A program made the position numbers and the translations under genes. The notes under the pieces were generated by a model that was given only the letters and a program-made list of their open reading frames with translations, was not told where the DNA came from and made no database searches. DNA of 59,837 nt from Candidatus Poribacteria bacterium (lineage in GTDB: Bacteria; Poribacteria; WGA-4E; WGA-3G). Positions 45,123 through 53,445 of the stretch are shown here, piece by piece. The first letter of the stretch is position 1. Every line of letters starts with the position of its first letter. Location of the stretch: the NCBI GenBank assembly GCA_022823085.1, contig JAJDXV010000085.1, positions 1-59,837 of the forward strand, in the 5' to 3' direction.

Positions 45123-46028
45123 ATGAAAGTCTTTATCCAAATCGGGCACGGCATTGTCGGTGCCGCTGTTATTTCAGGTCTATGTATATGGCAAGCTGGC
45201 AGTTTCGGTGAGGCGAGACATACGATTAGCATCATCGGTGCTATCGTTATCGTTATTGCAAGTCTCTATATTCTGCGAAGCCGCTGGATTCGGTGGGGCA
45301 GTCGCCAGACATGGCTGAAATACCATCAACGCCTCGCGTCCATGGGGCTGTGCTTGGTGCTATATCACTCTGCGTTCCAACCGCTCGTGTGGCACTCATG
45401 GCTTACGTTCCTACTCGCCTTATTGAATTTAGGGACTGGAGTCGCTGTGAGTCTAACTGCCCGTAAGGCGCGTCAGATTCTGCTCCGATGCCACCTCATC
45501 CTTGCGCCGATTCTGATCGTCAGCATCGTTCTCCACGGGCAACAGAAACTGGAGCACGACGAATTCTTCCCGCTCACCGAGGTCCATGAGGTACCGTGTG
45601 CAAGATGTCATACGCCTGAACGATTGCTGTTCCATGTCAGCACAACCTTCCCAGAAGATTTAGATACATCGGACATTATCCCTGACGACTTGCACTGGTG
45701 GTTCCTACAAAATGAACGTAGGGTACCCACAACCGCGCCTATCTCGGTCAAGGAACCGGGAAATGCGTGGACGGTCACCGATACGGACGATGGACACACC
45801 TACCACGCTCGGAAAGTTGCCGATCAGATCGCCATCTACGCCGATACCGATTATCGGAGTTATACGTGTATCAAATGCCACGTGCATAACACAGAAGAGA
45901 TTCAGTTAGCACATGAGCTGCACGGCGTTACAGAGGCGCATAGATGCCTCATCTGCCACCAGACTGAAATAGATGGCGTAACCTACGGACGACAGCGTTT
46001 CGATTGGGAATACGCGCCCCACCGGTAG
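45123..46028 (+). CDS. Membrane cytochrome with four b-type helices and three c-type haem sites
   Basis: 301 residues. Four hydrophobic helices within residues 5-140 contain His suited to bis-His haem b (YHQR at 67-70, YHSAFQ at 81, H91, RCHLILAP at 124, VLHGQQK at 138). A soluble domain follows with three CxxCH motifs: CARCH (159-163), CIKCH (249-253) and CLICH (275-279), plus further His as distal ligands. This could carry electrons from quinol through the membrane to periplasmic c haems. The ATG has no ribosome binding site; a TTGCCT-17-TAAACT pair just upstream would give an almost leaderless mRNA. It lies after the Cys-rich/HMA cluster. Confidence 0.75.
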   Translation: MKVFIQIGHGIVGAAVISGLCIWQAGSFGEARHTISIIGAIVIVIASLYILRSRWIRWGSRQTWLKYHQRLASMGLCLVLYHSAFQPLVWHSWLTFLLALLNLGTGVAVSLTARKARQILLRCHLILAPILIVSIVLHGQQKLEHDEFFPLTEVHEVPCARCHTPERLLFHVSTTFPEDLDTSDIIPDDLHWWFLQNERRVPTTAPISVKEPGNAWTVTDTDDGHTYHARKVADQIAIYADTDYRSYTCIKCHVHNTEEIQLAHELHGVTEAHRCLICHQTEIDGVTYGRQRFDWEYAPHR

Positions 46029-46036
46029 ATCCACAT

Positions 46037-46076
46037 AAAAAACGGCTCAAACACAGCAAAACATTGTGTTCGAGCC
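46037..46076 (-). terminator. Terminator of the LamG gene
   Basis: GGCTC-x-AACACA (46044-46055) pairs with TGTGTT-x-GAGCC (46065-46076); on the minus strand it is followed by T6. It is 54 bases past the LamG gene stop and also lies just past the rightward cytochrome gene. Confidence 0.8.
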
Positions 46077-46129
46077 ATTCAGTTTGCTATTCAAGGTGCG
46101 ATAGATCGTCCGACTACAGACGGATAATC

Positions 46130-46930
46130 TTAGCGTCGCGCTTTAATGCCGCCCCAGGTTGTAGCGAGTTTACCTTCGGGTTCGACCGCCAGAAATTCGC
46201 CGTCCATGACCTCTTTGATTTCATCTTCGGACAGTGCGCGGCCGAAAATATAGAACTCGTCCATCAGACCATCGAACCAGCGTCCTTGCTTATGGTGTCC
46301 GATCGCAGCTGAGACGCCCCAGTTGTCTGAAAGTTCGCCATTCCCTTTCGCCTCGTGTGTCATCTTTCCATCAACGTATGTTTTTACGTCTTTACTACCA
46401 CTGTCGTAGGTGCCAGTGAAATGTACCCACTTTCCACCGTCGATAACAGGACCGGGGTTGATATTGAAGACTTCTGCCTGGGCACCATCTCGATGGAACC
46501 ATCTGAATCCGGCGGGACGGATTTCGACATGGAAGAGACCACTCCCGTGGTCGGTGCCAATCGCGTCGAAGATGCTCTGTGGTTCGGGTGAGTCATTATG
46601 ATTGACCCAAACGGCGAGGGTGAAACCTTCAACCGGCGCGTTTTCAAATTCCGGTCCGTTCAAGTTCACCCATGTATTTGGTTCTAAAACGACGGCTTTG
46701 CCAATAACACCGTCTTCTCGCGCGACTTTCCCTTCAATCTTGCCGTCGTTACCATAGATGGAACCGTCTTTGACGGTATCGCCAGCTTCGTCGAAACTAT
46801 AGTAGACAGATAACGTCGGGTCGCTGAGGTCTGCGTCTGTTGAAGCTGCAAAGGCCATTACCACCGCAACAACGACAACAAAGAACACCTGCAGTTGCCC
46901 GATAGGTAGACGTGTTAACTTATAAAACAT
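46130..46930 (-). CDS. Exported LamG/concanavalin-like domain protein
   Basis: 266 residues from ATG 46930 (AAGGAG 6 bases upstream); the frame is open further up without a site. Signal peptide near 12-35 (VFFVVVVAVVMAFAASTDA). LamG-type jelly-roll fold: SVYYSFDEAGDTVKDGSIYGNDGKIEG, GFTLAVWVNH, GKWVHFTGTYDSGSKDVKTYVDGK, FDGLMDEFYIFGRALSEDEI. Binds sugars or proteins outside the cell. The tail VEPEGKLATTWGGIK is shared with the 47420-48274 gene. Poribacteria have many such proteins. Confidence 0.85.
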   Translation of the reverse strand: MFYKLTRLPIGQLQVFFVVVVAVVMAFAASTDADLSDPTLSVYYSFDEAGDTVKDGSIYGNDGKIEGKVAREDGVIGKAVVLEPNTWVNLNGPEFENAPVEGFTLAVWVNHNDSPEPQSIFDAIGTDHGSGLFHVEIRPAGFRWFHRDGAQAEVFNINPGPVIDGGKWVHFTGTYDSGSKDVKTYVDGKMTHEAKGNGELSDNWGVSAAIGHHKQGRWFDGLMDEFYIFGRALSEDEIKEVMDGEFLAVEPEGKLATTWGGIKARR

Positions 46931-47006
46931 GCTGCACTCCTTTGTTAAATCAATATTTTCGTGTATGCTGTAGTTTACGCAAATGTATGCGCTGTACTTA
47001 GGGTGT

Positions 47007-47034
47007 ATTGTAGCATGAAAATATTTAAAATCAA
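47007..47034 (-). promoter_or_regulatory. Promoter of the LamG gene
   Basis: Minus strand TTGATT (47034-47029), 16 bases, TACAAT (47012-47007), about 75 bases before the ATG at 46930. Moderate match. Confidence 0.5.
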
Positions 47035-47103
47035 ACAAATTTATTTTTTTCGGGTGTTTAAAGTTTTTGGGAGCATATTGATTTTTTTCAAAACGGACAG
47101 GTT

Positions 47104-47323
47104 TGTGAACATAGCACTCCGCTGGAGTGCGAGAGGGACGCTCTCCTTTCTATAGACATATTGCTCCGCTGGAGCAAAGAGTCTTTTGAAAAGGTTAGGG
47201 TCTCCTCACGCCAGAGGCGTGATATGTCTATAGGAACAGATGTTAGCGATAAATGCACTCCAGGGGAGTGCCATGTCTTAGATTGCTTCGACATGGTAAC
47301 GCTGTTAGCATATTTACACACCC
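47104..47323 (-). repeat. Structured 220-base repeat, copy A
   Basis: Holds four palindromes: GCACTCC/GGAGTGC (47114-47130), TTGCTCC/GGAGCAA (47161-47177), CACGCC/GGCGTG (47207-47221) and GCACTCC/GGAGTGC (47255-47271). TATAGACATA (47151-47160) and TATGTCTATA (47223-47232) enclose the middle two. The reverse complement matches copy B (53778-53996) over its whole length, by eye at roughly 75-80%. It fills most of the 489-base gap between 46930 and 47420. No ORF. Confidence 0.85.
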
Positions 47324-47419
47324 TATTTTTTTTATTGTGAATCACCATAGACAAATGGCTTCAACGTATGTTAATATATAATCAATACGTCCGATACATC
47401 AAAAACAGAGGAGTAAATC

Positions 47420-48274
47420 ATGAAATATTTATTATCAGTTCGCTATCTGTGCCTAACGCTTCTAATTTTGGCGTGGGTCATTATGCCAGCGTATTCAGCA
47501 GATGTAACCGTTGGGCTACTTGCAGGCAGTAACACTCTCGGTGAAGTAGAAGAAGCCGCTTATGCGTGGGCGGCGGACAATTTCCAAACGAAAACACTTC
47601 TCGTAGACAAGAGCGGTAACTTCAAGAGCGGCGGCACCGCGATGCAACCGGAGGCTTTCGCTGTGCTGTGGATGTTCTACACAGAAACGAATACATTGCC
47701 AGACCCGTTCCTCGCTGATGCAACGAAGAAAGCAATCCTTGACTACATAGAATCAGGCGGAGGTATGTTCCTCTCGGCATTAGCACTCCGCTATGTCTTT
47801 GAACTCGGTGTTGAAGATGGTGGCGATCCACGCGTCTTTCAACCCCTCGGCAAGGAGCCTCCCGAAATCGGCGTGGTACCAACCGCTGACGGTAAAAAGC
47901 ACCCAGTCTTTGAAGGATTCGATACCAGTCAACCGGTTTTCCTGACAAGTATGCAGCAAGATGGATTTACCGCAGATTTTTTCAATTTTGGCGCAGATCC
48001 AGAAGGCACCATTCTCGGCACGAAAACCCGCGGTGGCGGCGCAGGTGCTGGAGAACGTCCGCTTGTTGAATACGAGGTCGGCGATGGTGTAATCATTACG
48101 CTCGGACACCACAACGGTGTTTATACCGATGCGAAATCGGAAGAGGGTGAGAACCTGAGAAACCTCACAGCGAATGTCCTGAACTATCTCGGCGAAAATT
48201 CTGCCTTTTTCGCTGTCGAACCGAACGGTAAATTAGCAACAACTTGGGGCGATCTAAAGGCATTGTCGAAATAG
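47420..48274 (+). CDS. Exported ThuA/glutamine-amidotransferase-like protein
   Basis: 284 residues. Signal peptide about 1-27 (LLILAWVIMPAYSAD). Then a Rossmann-like fold: VGLLAGSNTLGEVEEAAYAWAADN, AFAVLWMFYTETNTLPDPF, AILDYIESGGGMFLSALAL, HPVFEGFDTSQPVFLTS, GVIITLGHHNG, which fits the ThuA/trehalose-utilisation or class-I amidotransferase-like group without an obvious catalytic Cys. The tail VEPNGKLATTWGDLKALSK nearly matches that of the LamG protein. The next gene starts 2 bases after its stop; the two are translated together. Confidence 0.72.
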   Translation: MKYLLSVRYLCLTLLILAWVIMPAYSADVTVGLLAGSNTLGEVEEAAYAWAADNFQTKTLLVDKSGNFKSGGTAMQPEAFAVLWMFYTETNTLPDPFLADATKKAILDYIESGGGMFLSALALRYVFELGVEDGGDPRVFQPLGKEPPEIGVVPTADGKKHPVFEGFDTSQPVFLTSMQQDGFTADFFNFGADPEGTILGTKTRGGGAGAGERPLVEYEVGDGVIITLGHHNGVYTDAKSEEGENLRNLTANVLNYLGENSAFFAVEPNGKLATTWGDLKALSK

Positions 48275-48275
48275 A

Positions 48276-49106
48276 ATGAAACTTAGTTGCCTTCCTGTCT
48301 CTCTTTACGACGACATCTTCAGTGGAAAAAGCGGTGTCACCAATTGGATTCAATTCGGTGCGGAATTGGGTTTAGATGCGGTCGATTTCAGCATCAAGTT
48401 TTTTCCAGAGCGTGACGCAGAAACAATAAAGCAGGTGCGTGCTGCTCTCGAAACGCATAGTATAACGCCGTGCATGATTGCCTGTTACTCCGATTTTACG
48501 CATCCGGATCCGGCACAACGCGCGCAAGAATTAACAGACCTAAAGGCGGACATCGCATTGGCGAAAGCGTTGGGAGCAAAATTTATTCGTGTGACGGCGG
48601 GGCAAAACCACCCCGGCACCGAACGTACAGCAGGCGTACAGTGGGTGACAGACGGCTTCCGACACGCCATCGACGCAGCGGAAAAGCACGGGATCACGCT
48701 CGCTTATGAAAATCATACCAAAGGTGCACCGTGGGATTATTGGGACTTCTCACAACCCACAGAAACTTTCTTAGAGATCTTAGATGCGCTTTCCGATACA
48801 CCCCTCGGTGTCTGTTTCGATACAGCGAACCCACTCGTCCTCGGTGAAGATGTCCTCACACTTCTCGAAGCGGTTATCCATCGCATCGTCGTCGTGCATA
48901 TCTTCGACCTACGTGAAGTCGGCGTGTTTGAACCTGTGCGTGTCGGTACAGGTGCCTCACCGATCCCGCAAATCTTCTCGCGTATCAGACAAACCGGCTA
49001 TGACGGTTGGCTCAGCATTGAAGAAGCCAGTCGTACAGGGGAGAAAGGATTTACGGAATCGGTTGCGTTTATTCGGGACACATGGGAACAGGAGTTATCC
49101 GCGTGA
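48276..49106 (+). CDS. Sugar phosphate isomerase/epimerase (xylose-isomerase-like TIM barrel)
   Basis: 276 residues. AP-endonuclease-2 fold with the metal ligands visible: E of LAYENHTKG, D of GVCFDTANP, H of VVVHIFDLRE, and E of WLSIEEAS near the end. Probably isomerises or epimerises a sugar or inositol derivative. Coupled to the upstream ThuA-like gene, which often pairs with such isomerases. Its 3' end overlaps the converging PhyH gene by 12 bases. Confidence 0.85.
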   Translation: MKLSCLPVSLYDDIFSGKSGVTNWIQFGAELGLDAVDFSIKFFPERDAETIKQVRAALETHSITPCMIACYSDFTHPDPAQRAQELTDLKADIALAKALGAKFIRVTAGQNHPGTERTAGVQWVTDGFRHAIDAAEKHGITLAYENHTKGAPWDYWDFSQPTETFLEILDALSDTPLGVCFDTANPLVLGEDVLTLLEAVIHRIVVVHIFDLREVGVFEPVRVGTGASPIPQIFSRIRQTGYDGWLSIEEASRTGEKGFTESVAFIRDTWEQELSA

Positions 49107-49946
49107 CGGTTCACTCATCCGCTCTTGTGCTTGGCGTGCGAGTTCTGCGAGATGTCCATCGTTCGCTCTCACCTGTTCGAGGTGTATCCACCGCTCTGGT
49201 GTTGCTGTGCGTATCATTTTTTCTCCATATTTCCGGTCAATCCAGAAGCGTGCGGATCCAGCGATATATGCCTGTAGCGCGTCCAGTTTGTCATCAGGAT
49301 ACCGTTGACAGAGGTTCATTGTGAACATCCGTCGGCGTGCGCCACCGCCGAAAGCGGCGTGTTTTGTGTTATGGTTAAACAACACCAGATCGCCGGGCGT
49401 CGTTTCAAAGACTGTTGCTGGCACATCCTTTCCGTGTATTTCCCATAGTTCTTGGCTCTTACCGACCTGTTGGGAGAGTGCGTCCGCATAGTTATCTCCG
49501 AAGAGATGGCTCCCCGGAATGACGCGGAGCGCGCCCGTGTGCCGAGTCAATGGGTCCAGGTAGAACGCAATCTTGATGTGCATCGGGTCCTCTAACTTAT
49601 GTCCACCATCTGAGTGCCATCCGGTATCGCCGACGTAGAAATTGCCGTCGCTACCCATGTAATTGAAATCATCGCCGAGGAGTGTCTTCGCAATCGCCAA
49701 AATCCTCGGATCATCGAGTAAGGATGCCAATTCTTCGCTCTGATCGATGAACGGGACGATGCAGGAACGCGCCGTGCCTGCGTGCGGTTTACCGTTGTGT
49801 CCGCCGCCTCTCTCCTCCCAGACGGCTTCAAAAGCATCTTGGATCGCGGTAATCCGGTCTGCCATAAGTTGCGGGAAACTGAGATAACCGAACGTCTTGA
49901 AAAAGTTGATCTCTGAATCGGTGACAGTGAAATCATGCTGATTCAT
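49095..49946 (-). CDS. Phytanoyl-CoA dioxygenase family protein (second copy)
   Basis: 283 residues from ATG 49946 (GGAGGAT upstream; a TTG 15 bases earlier is the alternative). Fe(II)/2-oxoglutarate oxygenase: H-S-D in DTGWHSDGGHKL, GALRVIPGSHLFGD, distal His in NHNTKHAAFGGGARRRMF, where the last Arg would bind 2-oxoglutarate. Only distantly like the 8188-8991 enzyme. Substrate unknown. Head-on overlap with the isomerase gene. Confidence 0.85.
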   Translation of the reverse strand: MNQHDFTVTDSEINFFKTFGYLSFPQLMADRITAIQDAFEAVWEERGGGHNGKPHAGTARSCIVPFIDQSEELASLLDDPRILAIAKTLLGDDFNYMGSDGNFYVGDTGWHSDGGHKLEDPMHIKIAFYLDPLTRHTGALRVIPGSHLFGDNYADALSQQVGKSQELWEIHGKDVPATVFETTPGDLVLFNHNTKHAAFGGGARRRMFTMNLCQRYPDDKLDALQAYIAGSARFWIDRKYGEKMIRTATPERWIHLEQVRANDGHLAELARQAQERMSEPSRG

Positions 49947-50111
49947 TGCTATATCCTCCAAGTGATACAGTGGAACGTGTATTCGGTTCCCTTAACGCCA
50001 GAAAGTCTCACGATTGATAGGTTATCATAACATACTTACCTTTAATTTTGCAATCCGATGTCGGAATCAAGTTAAAAACTTGCTAAATCTGCAGATTAAT
50101 GTTAATATTAT

Positions 50112-50232
50112 CAGGACTTACGCAATTTTGACGATAGCCAGTTTTTTTCGCGGATATTTCTCGGAAAACACAGCGTTCTTGGGGCACAGACTAACAGTCT
50201 ATGCTACAAAAGAGAAGCATGCGTAAGTCCTA
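50112..50232. mobile_element. 121-bp MITE, copy 1
   Basis: Ends AGGACTTACGCA...TGCGTAAGTCCT (perfect 12-base inverted repeats) flanked by TATTAT at 50106-50111 and 50233-50238, a 6-base target duplication. No ORF. The inner part (AAAACACAGCG, AGACT-AAC-AGTCT) matches copy 2 at 53239-53359. It ends 35 bases before the permease start at 50268 and so may have changed its expression. Nothing else is seen in 49947-50111. Confidence 0.9.
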
Positions 50233-50267
50233 TATTATTTTAAACGCACATTGTTCAAGGGTTATAA

Positions 50268-51062
50268 ATGCTCATCCACGCAAACACATTTCCTACCTAT
50301 TTCGCACTTTTCAAGGTGACACTGCGCCAAATGTTCTGGAGTCGTCGAACCGCGCTGATCTTGCTTGGATGCGGTTTATCGCTTCTTATCGCGCTTATAT
50401 TCCGGTTCACAGTAGAGAGCAGCGGTATCGTCAATCGGTTCACACCGATGATAACACTCATTCTGTACGGACTCTTAGTGAACCTCTCTGCGATTTTCTA
50501 TGGTACGGCTATTATCTCCGATGAGGTTGACGGTAAAGGGTTGACGTACCTCCAGATGCGCCCGATTCCTAAATCGACGATCCTACTCAGCAAATTCGCT
50601 GCTTACTTCATCGGTACCCTCGCCATCATAGGTGTGTCTCACCTGATCTTAACCCTTATTGTTGCGACACACCCAAAATTAGATAAAAACATCCTGTTCC
50701 ACTTAGGTATGAGCCTACGTTATAGCGGAGCAATGGCGTTATCGCTGTTAGCTTATGGTGCATTCGCTGCAGCACTGTCGGCGAAGTTCAAGCATCCCGT
50801 TTTATGGGGGTTACTGTTCGTGATGGGATGGGAACGTATTACGATATCTGCGTACATGCCGATGGGGATCAAGCGACTCTCCATATCGCACTATCTCTTC
50901 ACGCTGTTCCCGCACTACAGGCTGCGTCGGAGCCTAATTTCGGACTTCTTAGGTGAAGCACCACCGTCCGTCTGGGTGGCACTCCTTGTCCTCTGTCTCC
51001 TAACGATCGGTTTGCTGTGGCTTGCGATCCGAATCTTTCGGGAACGAGAATATTTGATGTGA
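50268..51062 (+). CDS. ABC-2 type transporter permease
   Basis: 264 residues with about six membrane helices: TALILLGCGLSLLIALIF, MITLILYGLLVNLSAIFYGTAIISDEVDGKGLTYLQMRPIPKSTILLSKF (the typical ABC-2 loop: SDEVDGKGLTYLQMRPIPKS), LILTLIVATH, YSGAMALSLLAYGAFAAALS, VLLVLCLLTIGLLWLAIRIF. It needs an ATPase; the nearest in this window, at 58382-59293, is 7 kb away and on the other strand. Weak ribosome binding site. Confidence 0.82.
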   Translation: MLIHANTFPTYFALFKVTLRQMFWSRRTALILLGCGLSLLIALIFRFTVESSGIVNRFTPMITLILYGLLVNLSAIFYGTAIISDEVDGKGLTYLQMRPIPKSTILLSKFAAYFIGTLAIIGVSHLILTLIVATHPKLDKNILFHLGMSLRYSGAMALSLLAYGAFAAALSAKFKHPVLWGLLFVMGWERITISAYMPMGIKRLSISHYLFTLFPHYRLRRSLISDFLGEAPPSVWVALLVLCLLTIGLLWLAIRIFREREYLM

Positions 51063-51081
51063 AGTGGATTTCCTTCTTGTT

Positions 51082-51148
51082 GTAGGAGCGAGTTTCACTC
51101 GCGACCCTACCTTTCCTTGTAGGAGCGAGTTTCACTCGCGACCCCTAC
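51082..51148. repeat. Two REP-like hairpins in tandem
   Basis: Copies at 51082-51110 and 51119-51148, each GTAGGAGCGAGTTTCACTCG followed by CGACCCTAC, folding as GTAGG/CCTAC outside and GCGAGT/ACTCGC inside. The second overlaps the stop of the leftward acetate-kinase gene (51145) and probably helps end both converging transcripts. Confidence 0.8.
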
Positions 51149-52344
51149 GACAAACTCAGAACGCGCGCAGTCTCACGCGACACAATGAGTTCCTCGTTCG
51201 TAGCGACGACGATAATTTTGGCGCGACTGTTGTCCGCGGAAAGGTCAACTTCACCGGTCGCCTGCTCATTTTTTCCTGTATCCAAATGGATGCCGCACCA
51301 CTCAAAACCCTCACAAATTTTGGCGCGTGTCGCGGCACTCTTCTCACCGATGCCCCCTGCAAAAGCGATCACATCCACACCGCCCAGCGCGGCGATGTAC
51401 GCGCCGATATATTTTTTGATACCATAGACATAAGTATCCAGTGCCAAACGCGCGTTATCGTTGCCAGCTGCGATCGCCGCCTCAATATCGCGCATGTCCC
51501 CGCTTGTGCCAGAGATTCCCTTCAAACCTGAATCCTCAATCAATTGGCGACGAATTTCGTCGGTAGAGAATCCCTCTTTGTCGAGCATATACAACACAGC
51601 GAACGCGTCCAACTCACCGCAACGGGTGGACTGGATCATCCCATATTGCGTCGATGTTCCCATCGAGGTATCAATAGATTCACCGTCTTTGATAGCACAG
51701 AGAGACGAGCTGCCACCGAGATGACACGAGATAATACGCAATCCTTTCGCTGATTCACGTCCAAGCAGTTGCGGCACACGTTCAGAGATATATCGGTGGG
51801 ATGCACCGTGATAGCCGTAGCGGCGGATGTCGTGTTGTTCGACCCAGAAGCGAGGCACACCGAATTCGGCAGCGTAATCCGGGATCGTCTGATGGAACCA
51901 CGTCTCAAAGACTGCGACGAGAGGTGTCGTCGGGAGGAGTTCTTGAAAAGCGCGGATAGAGGCGATATACGCAGGGTTGTGCATCGGTGCGAGCGGTGTT
52001 GATGCCTCCAGTGCAGCGATCACATCCTCAGTAATCCGTGCCGAACGCCAATAGCCTTTGGCAAGAATGGTTTTGAACCCGACTCCATCCAATTGTCCTA
52101 AGTCTTCAAAGCAGCCGGCTTCGGGATCCGTAATCAATCTCATCGCGTGTGCGATTGCGGTGGTATGTGTCGGCGCATCGATATCGCCTTCGCGTGTCGG
52201 TTTTCCCGGCACAGCGTGCGTAAAGGCAGACGGTGAATTGCCGATACGTTCCACGCCTCCCTTGACGAGAGAAGTCGTGGTCTCCATATCAATAATTTGG
52301 TATTTAAACGAAGTGCTGCCTACATTGGCACAGAGTATATGCAT
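51145..52344 (-). CDS. Acetate/propionate-kinase family protein with altered motifs
   Basis: 399 residues from ATG 52344 (AGGTG upstream). ASKHA-fold kinase: phosphate loop CANVGSTSFKYQII, GFKTILAKGYWRSA, HLGGSSSLCAI, IAFAGGIGEKSAATRA. In classical AckA the catalytic motif is FDTAFHQTMP and the substrate motif TRSGDIDP; here they read FETWFHQTIP and TRCGELDA, so the catalytic Asp is Glu. The enzyme may act on another acyl substrate, or more slowly. No pta is adjacent. Confidence 0.82.
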   Translation of the reverse strand: MHILCANVGSTSFKYQIIDMETTTSLVKGGVERIGNSPSAFTHAVPGKPTREGDIDAPTHTTAIAHAMRLITDPEAGCFEDLGQLDGVGFKTILAKGYWRSARITEDVIAALEASTPLAPMHNPAYIASIRAFQELLPTTPLVAVFETWFHQTIPDYAAEFGVPRFWVEQHDIRRYGYHGASHRYISERVPQLLGRESAKGLRIISCHLGGSSSLCAIKDGESIDTSMGTSTQYGMIQSTRCGELDAFAVLYMLDKEGFSTDEIRRQLIEDSGLKGISGTSGDMRDIEAAIAAGNDNARLALDTYVYGIKKYIGAYIAALGGVDVIAFAGGIGEKSAATRAKICEGFEWCGIHLDTGKNEQATGEVDLSADNSRAKIIVVATNEELIVSRETARVLSLS

Positions 52345-52353
52345 AATAATCAC

Positions 52354-52854
52354 CTACGACGAATTGATAAAGAAATCCAGAGTAGTTTGATTATCAGTTT
52401 CTGGATCGAATGTGACCAATCCTTCCTCTCGTGATGCGCTCAGAAGACGTTTATCGGAACTTACGAGAATCAGATCATCCCCACTTGTCTTTAACTCAAT
52501 AGATGCATCAAGGGCACATTGAAGTAGAATAGCATCTGTGCTGTTGAGGGAGTGTTTTTCAATGAATTCCCATGAAGCAGTTATCTGGTTTTCGGTTGGT
52601 AACACAAGTTCAACTTCCGTGCGATAGATAATCTCATCATCTAATAATCGTTTTGCCTGATTGAAGGCTCTTGTCGTAATTTCTCCTCTATTTTTATTGC
52701 GTACGATGACAGAAATAATTTCACCGACCCCTTCAAGCAAGCAAAACATATCGTCTAACGAAACATGGGCAAAAAGACGGTTGATGAGAGATGTTCCCTC
52801 CTCTACAACATACCGTTTGACACACGCGCTTGCATCTAACCAGAAAAAATTCAC
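52354..52854 (-). CDS. PIN-domain toxin
   Basis: 166 residues from GTG 52854, which overlaps the upstream stop by 4 bases (GTGA). Acidic site: D7 (FFWLDASACVKRY), E of GVGEIISV, D of NSTDAILLQCA, D of LVSSDKRL. A PIN RNase fed by the small upstream gene, as in VapBC. Direct overlap supports coupled antitoxin-toxin translation. Confidence 0.82.
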   Translation of the reverse strand: MNFFWLDASACVKRYVVEEGTSLINRLFAHVSLDDMFCLLEGVGEIISVIVRNKNRGEITTRAFNQAKRLLDDEIIYRTEVELVLPTENQITASWEFIEKHSLNSTDAILLQCALDASIELKTSGDDLILVSSDKRLLSASREEGLVTFDPETDNQTTLDFFINSS

Positions 52855-53180
52855 TCGCTCCGCCTCTCTCGCTCTTCGATGATAGCACGACTACCAATGT
52901 TATCCTCTGGCTTTACGCCTTCTTCCAATTGAAGCTGCTGGAGTTCCTCAGCGGTAAGAGTTTTAGCATCAGGATCGGGTTTTCCGAGTGTCTTTTCAAT
53001 TGACGGATGTAATCTCTCTCTTTGTGCTTGTACGCGGGCTAATCGAATGGCTTTTCGCTCTTCGGGTGTGAAGGACTTCATTGCAGATGCTTGAAGTTTT
53101 ATTAATTCCTCTTTCACCTCTGTCAAATCCCATTCAAGCTGCTCAACTTTTATGATTAACTTCGTTATAGTCGGTATCAT
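52851..53180 (-). CDS. Putative antitoxin of the PIN pair
   Basis: 109 residues from ATG 53180 (GAGGATAA upstream); the frame extends further up without a site. Helical and charged (LIIKVEQLEWDLTEVKEELIKLQ...TLTAEELQQLQLEEGVKPEDN), no recognised DNA-binding fold. Its ATG lies 59 bases from the MITE at 53239-53359. The assignment rests on position and overlap. Confidence 0.6.
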   Translation of the reverse strand: MIPTITKLIIKVEQLEWDLTEVKEELIKLQASAMKSFTPEERKAIRLARVQAQRERLHPSIEKTLGKPDPDAKTLTAEELQQLQLEEGVKPEDNIGSRAIIEERERRSE

Positions 53181-53238
53181 AAGTGTTATCCTCTCGTGGA
53201 AGGTCCAATTACTTAATTTTTCAAAATTCAATTATGTG

Positions 53239-53359
53239 CAGGACTTACGCACTTTTGGCTATAGGTGGCTCTGTCAGATGAAATTCTTCTGAAAACACAG
53301 CGTTTTTGCGTCACAATCTAACAGATTGTGGTACAAAAGAGCGATATGCGTAAGTCCTA
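53239..53359. mobile_element. 121-bp MITE, copy 2
   Basis: Same 12-base inverted ends and same length and orientation as copy 1, with target duplication TATGTG at 53233-53238 and 53360-53365. The internal stem differs by paired changes: AGACT/AGTCT in copy 1, AATCT/AGATT here, so the pairing is preserved. It lies just upstream of the PIN toxin-antitoxin operon. Confidence 0.9.
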
Positions 53360-53445
53360 TATGTGAATCGAGTTTCAACCTCTGTTTTTGGCATATAGAC
53401 CACCTCATTTATCTAAGGGCCCCTTTTAGCACAACGGAAACACTA

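Noticed and set aside
44989..45126. ORF MKIKKKV with in-frame TAG running to overlap the cytochrome start (ATGA)
   Set aside because: TAG would need readthrough, and the residues beyond it match nothing and look random. No sign of pyrrolysine use. Probably chance.
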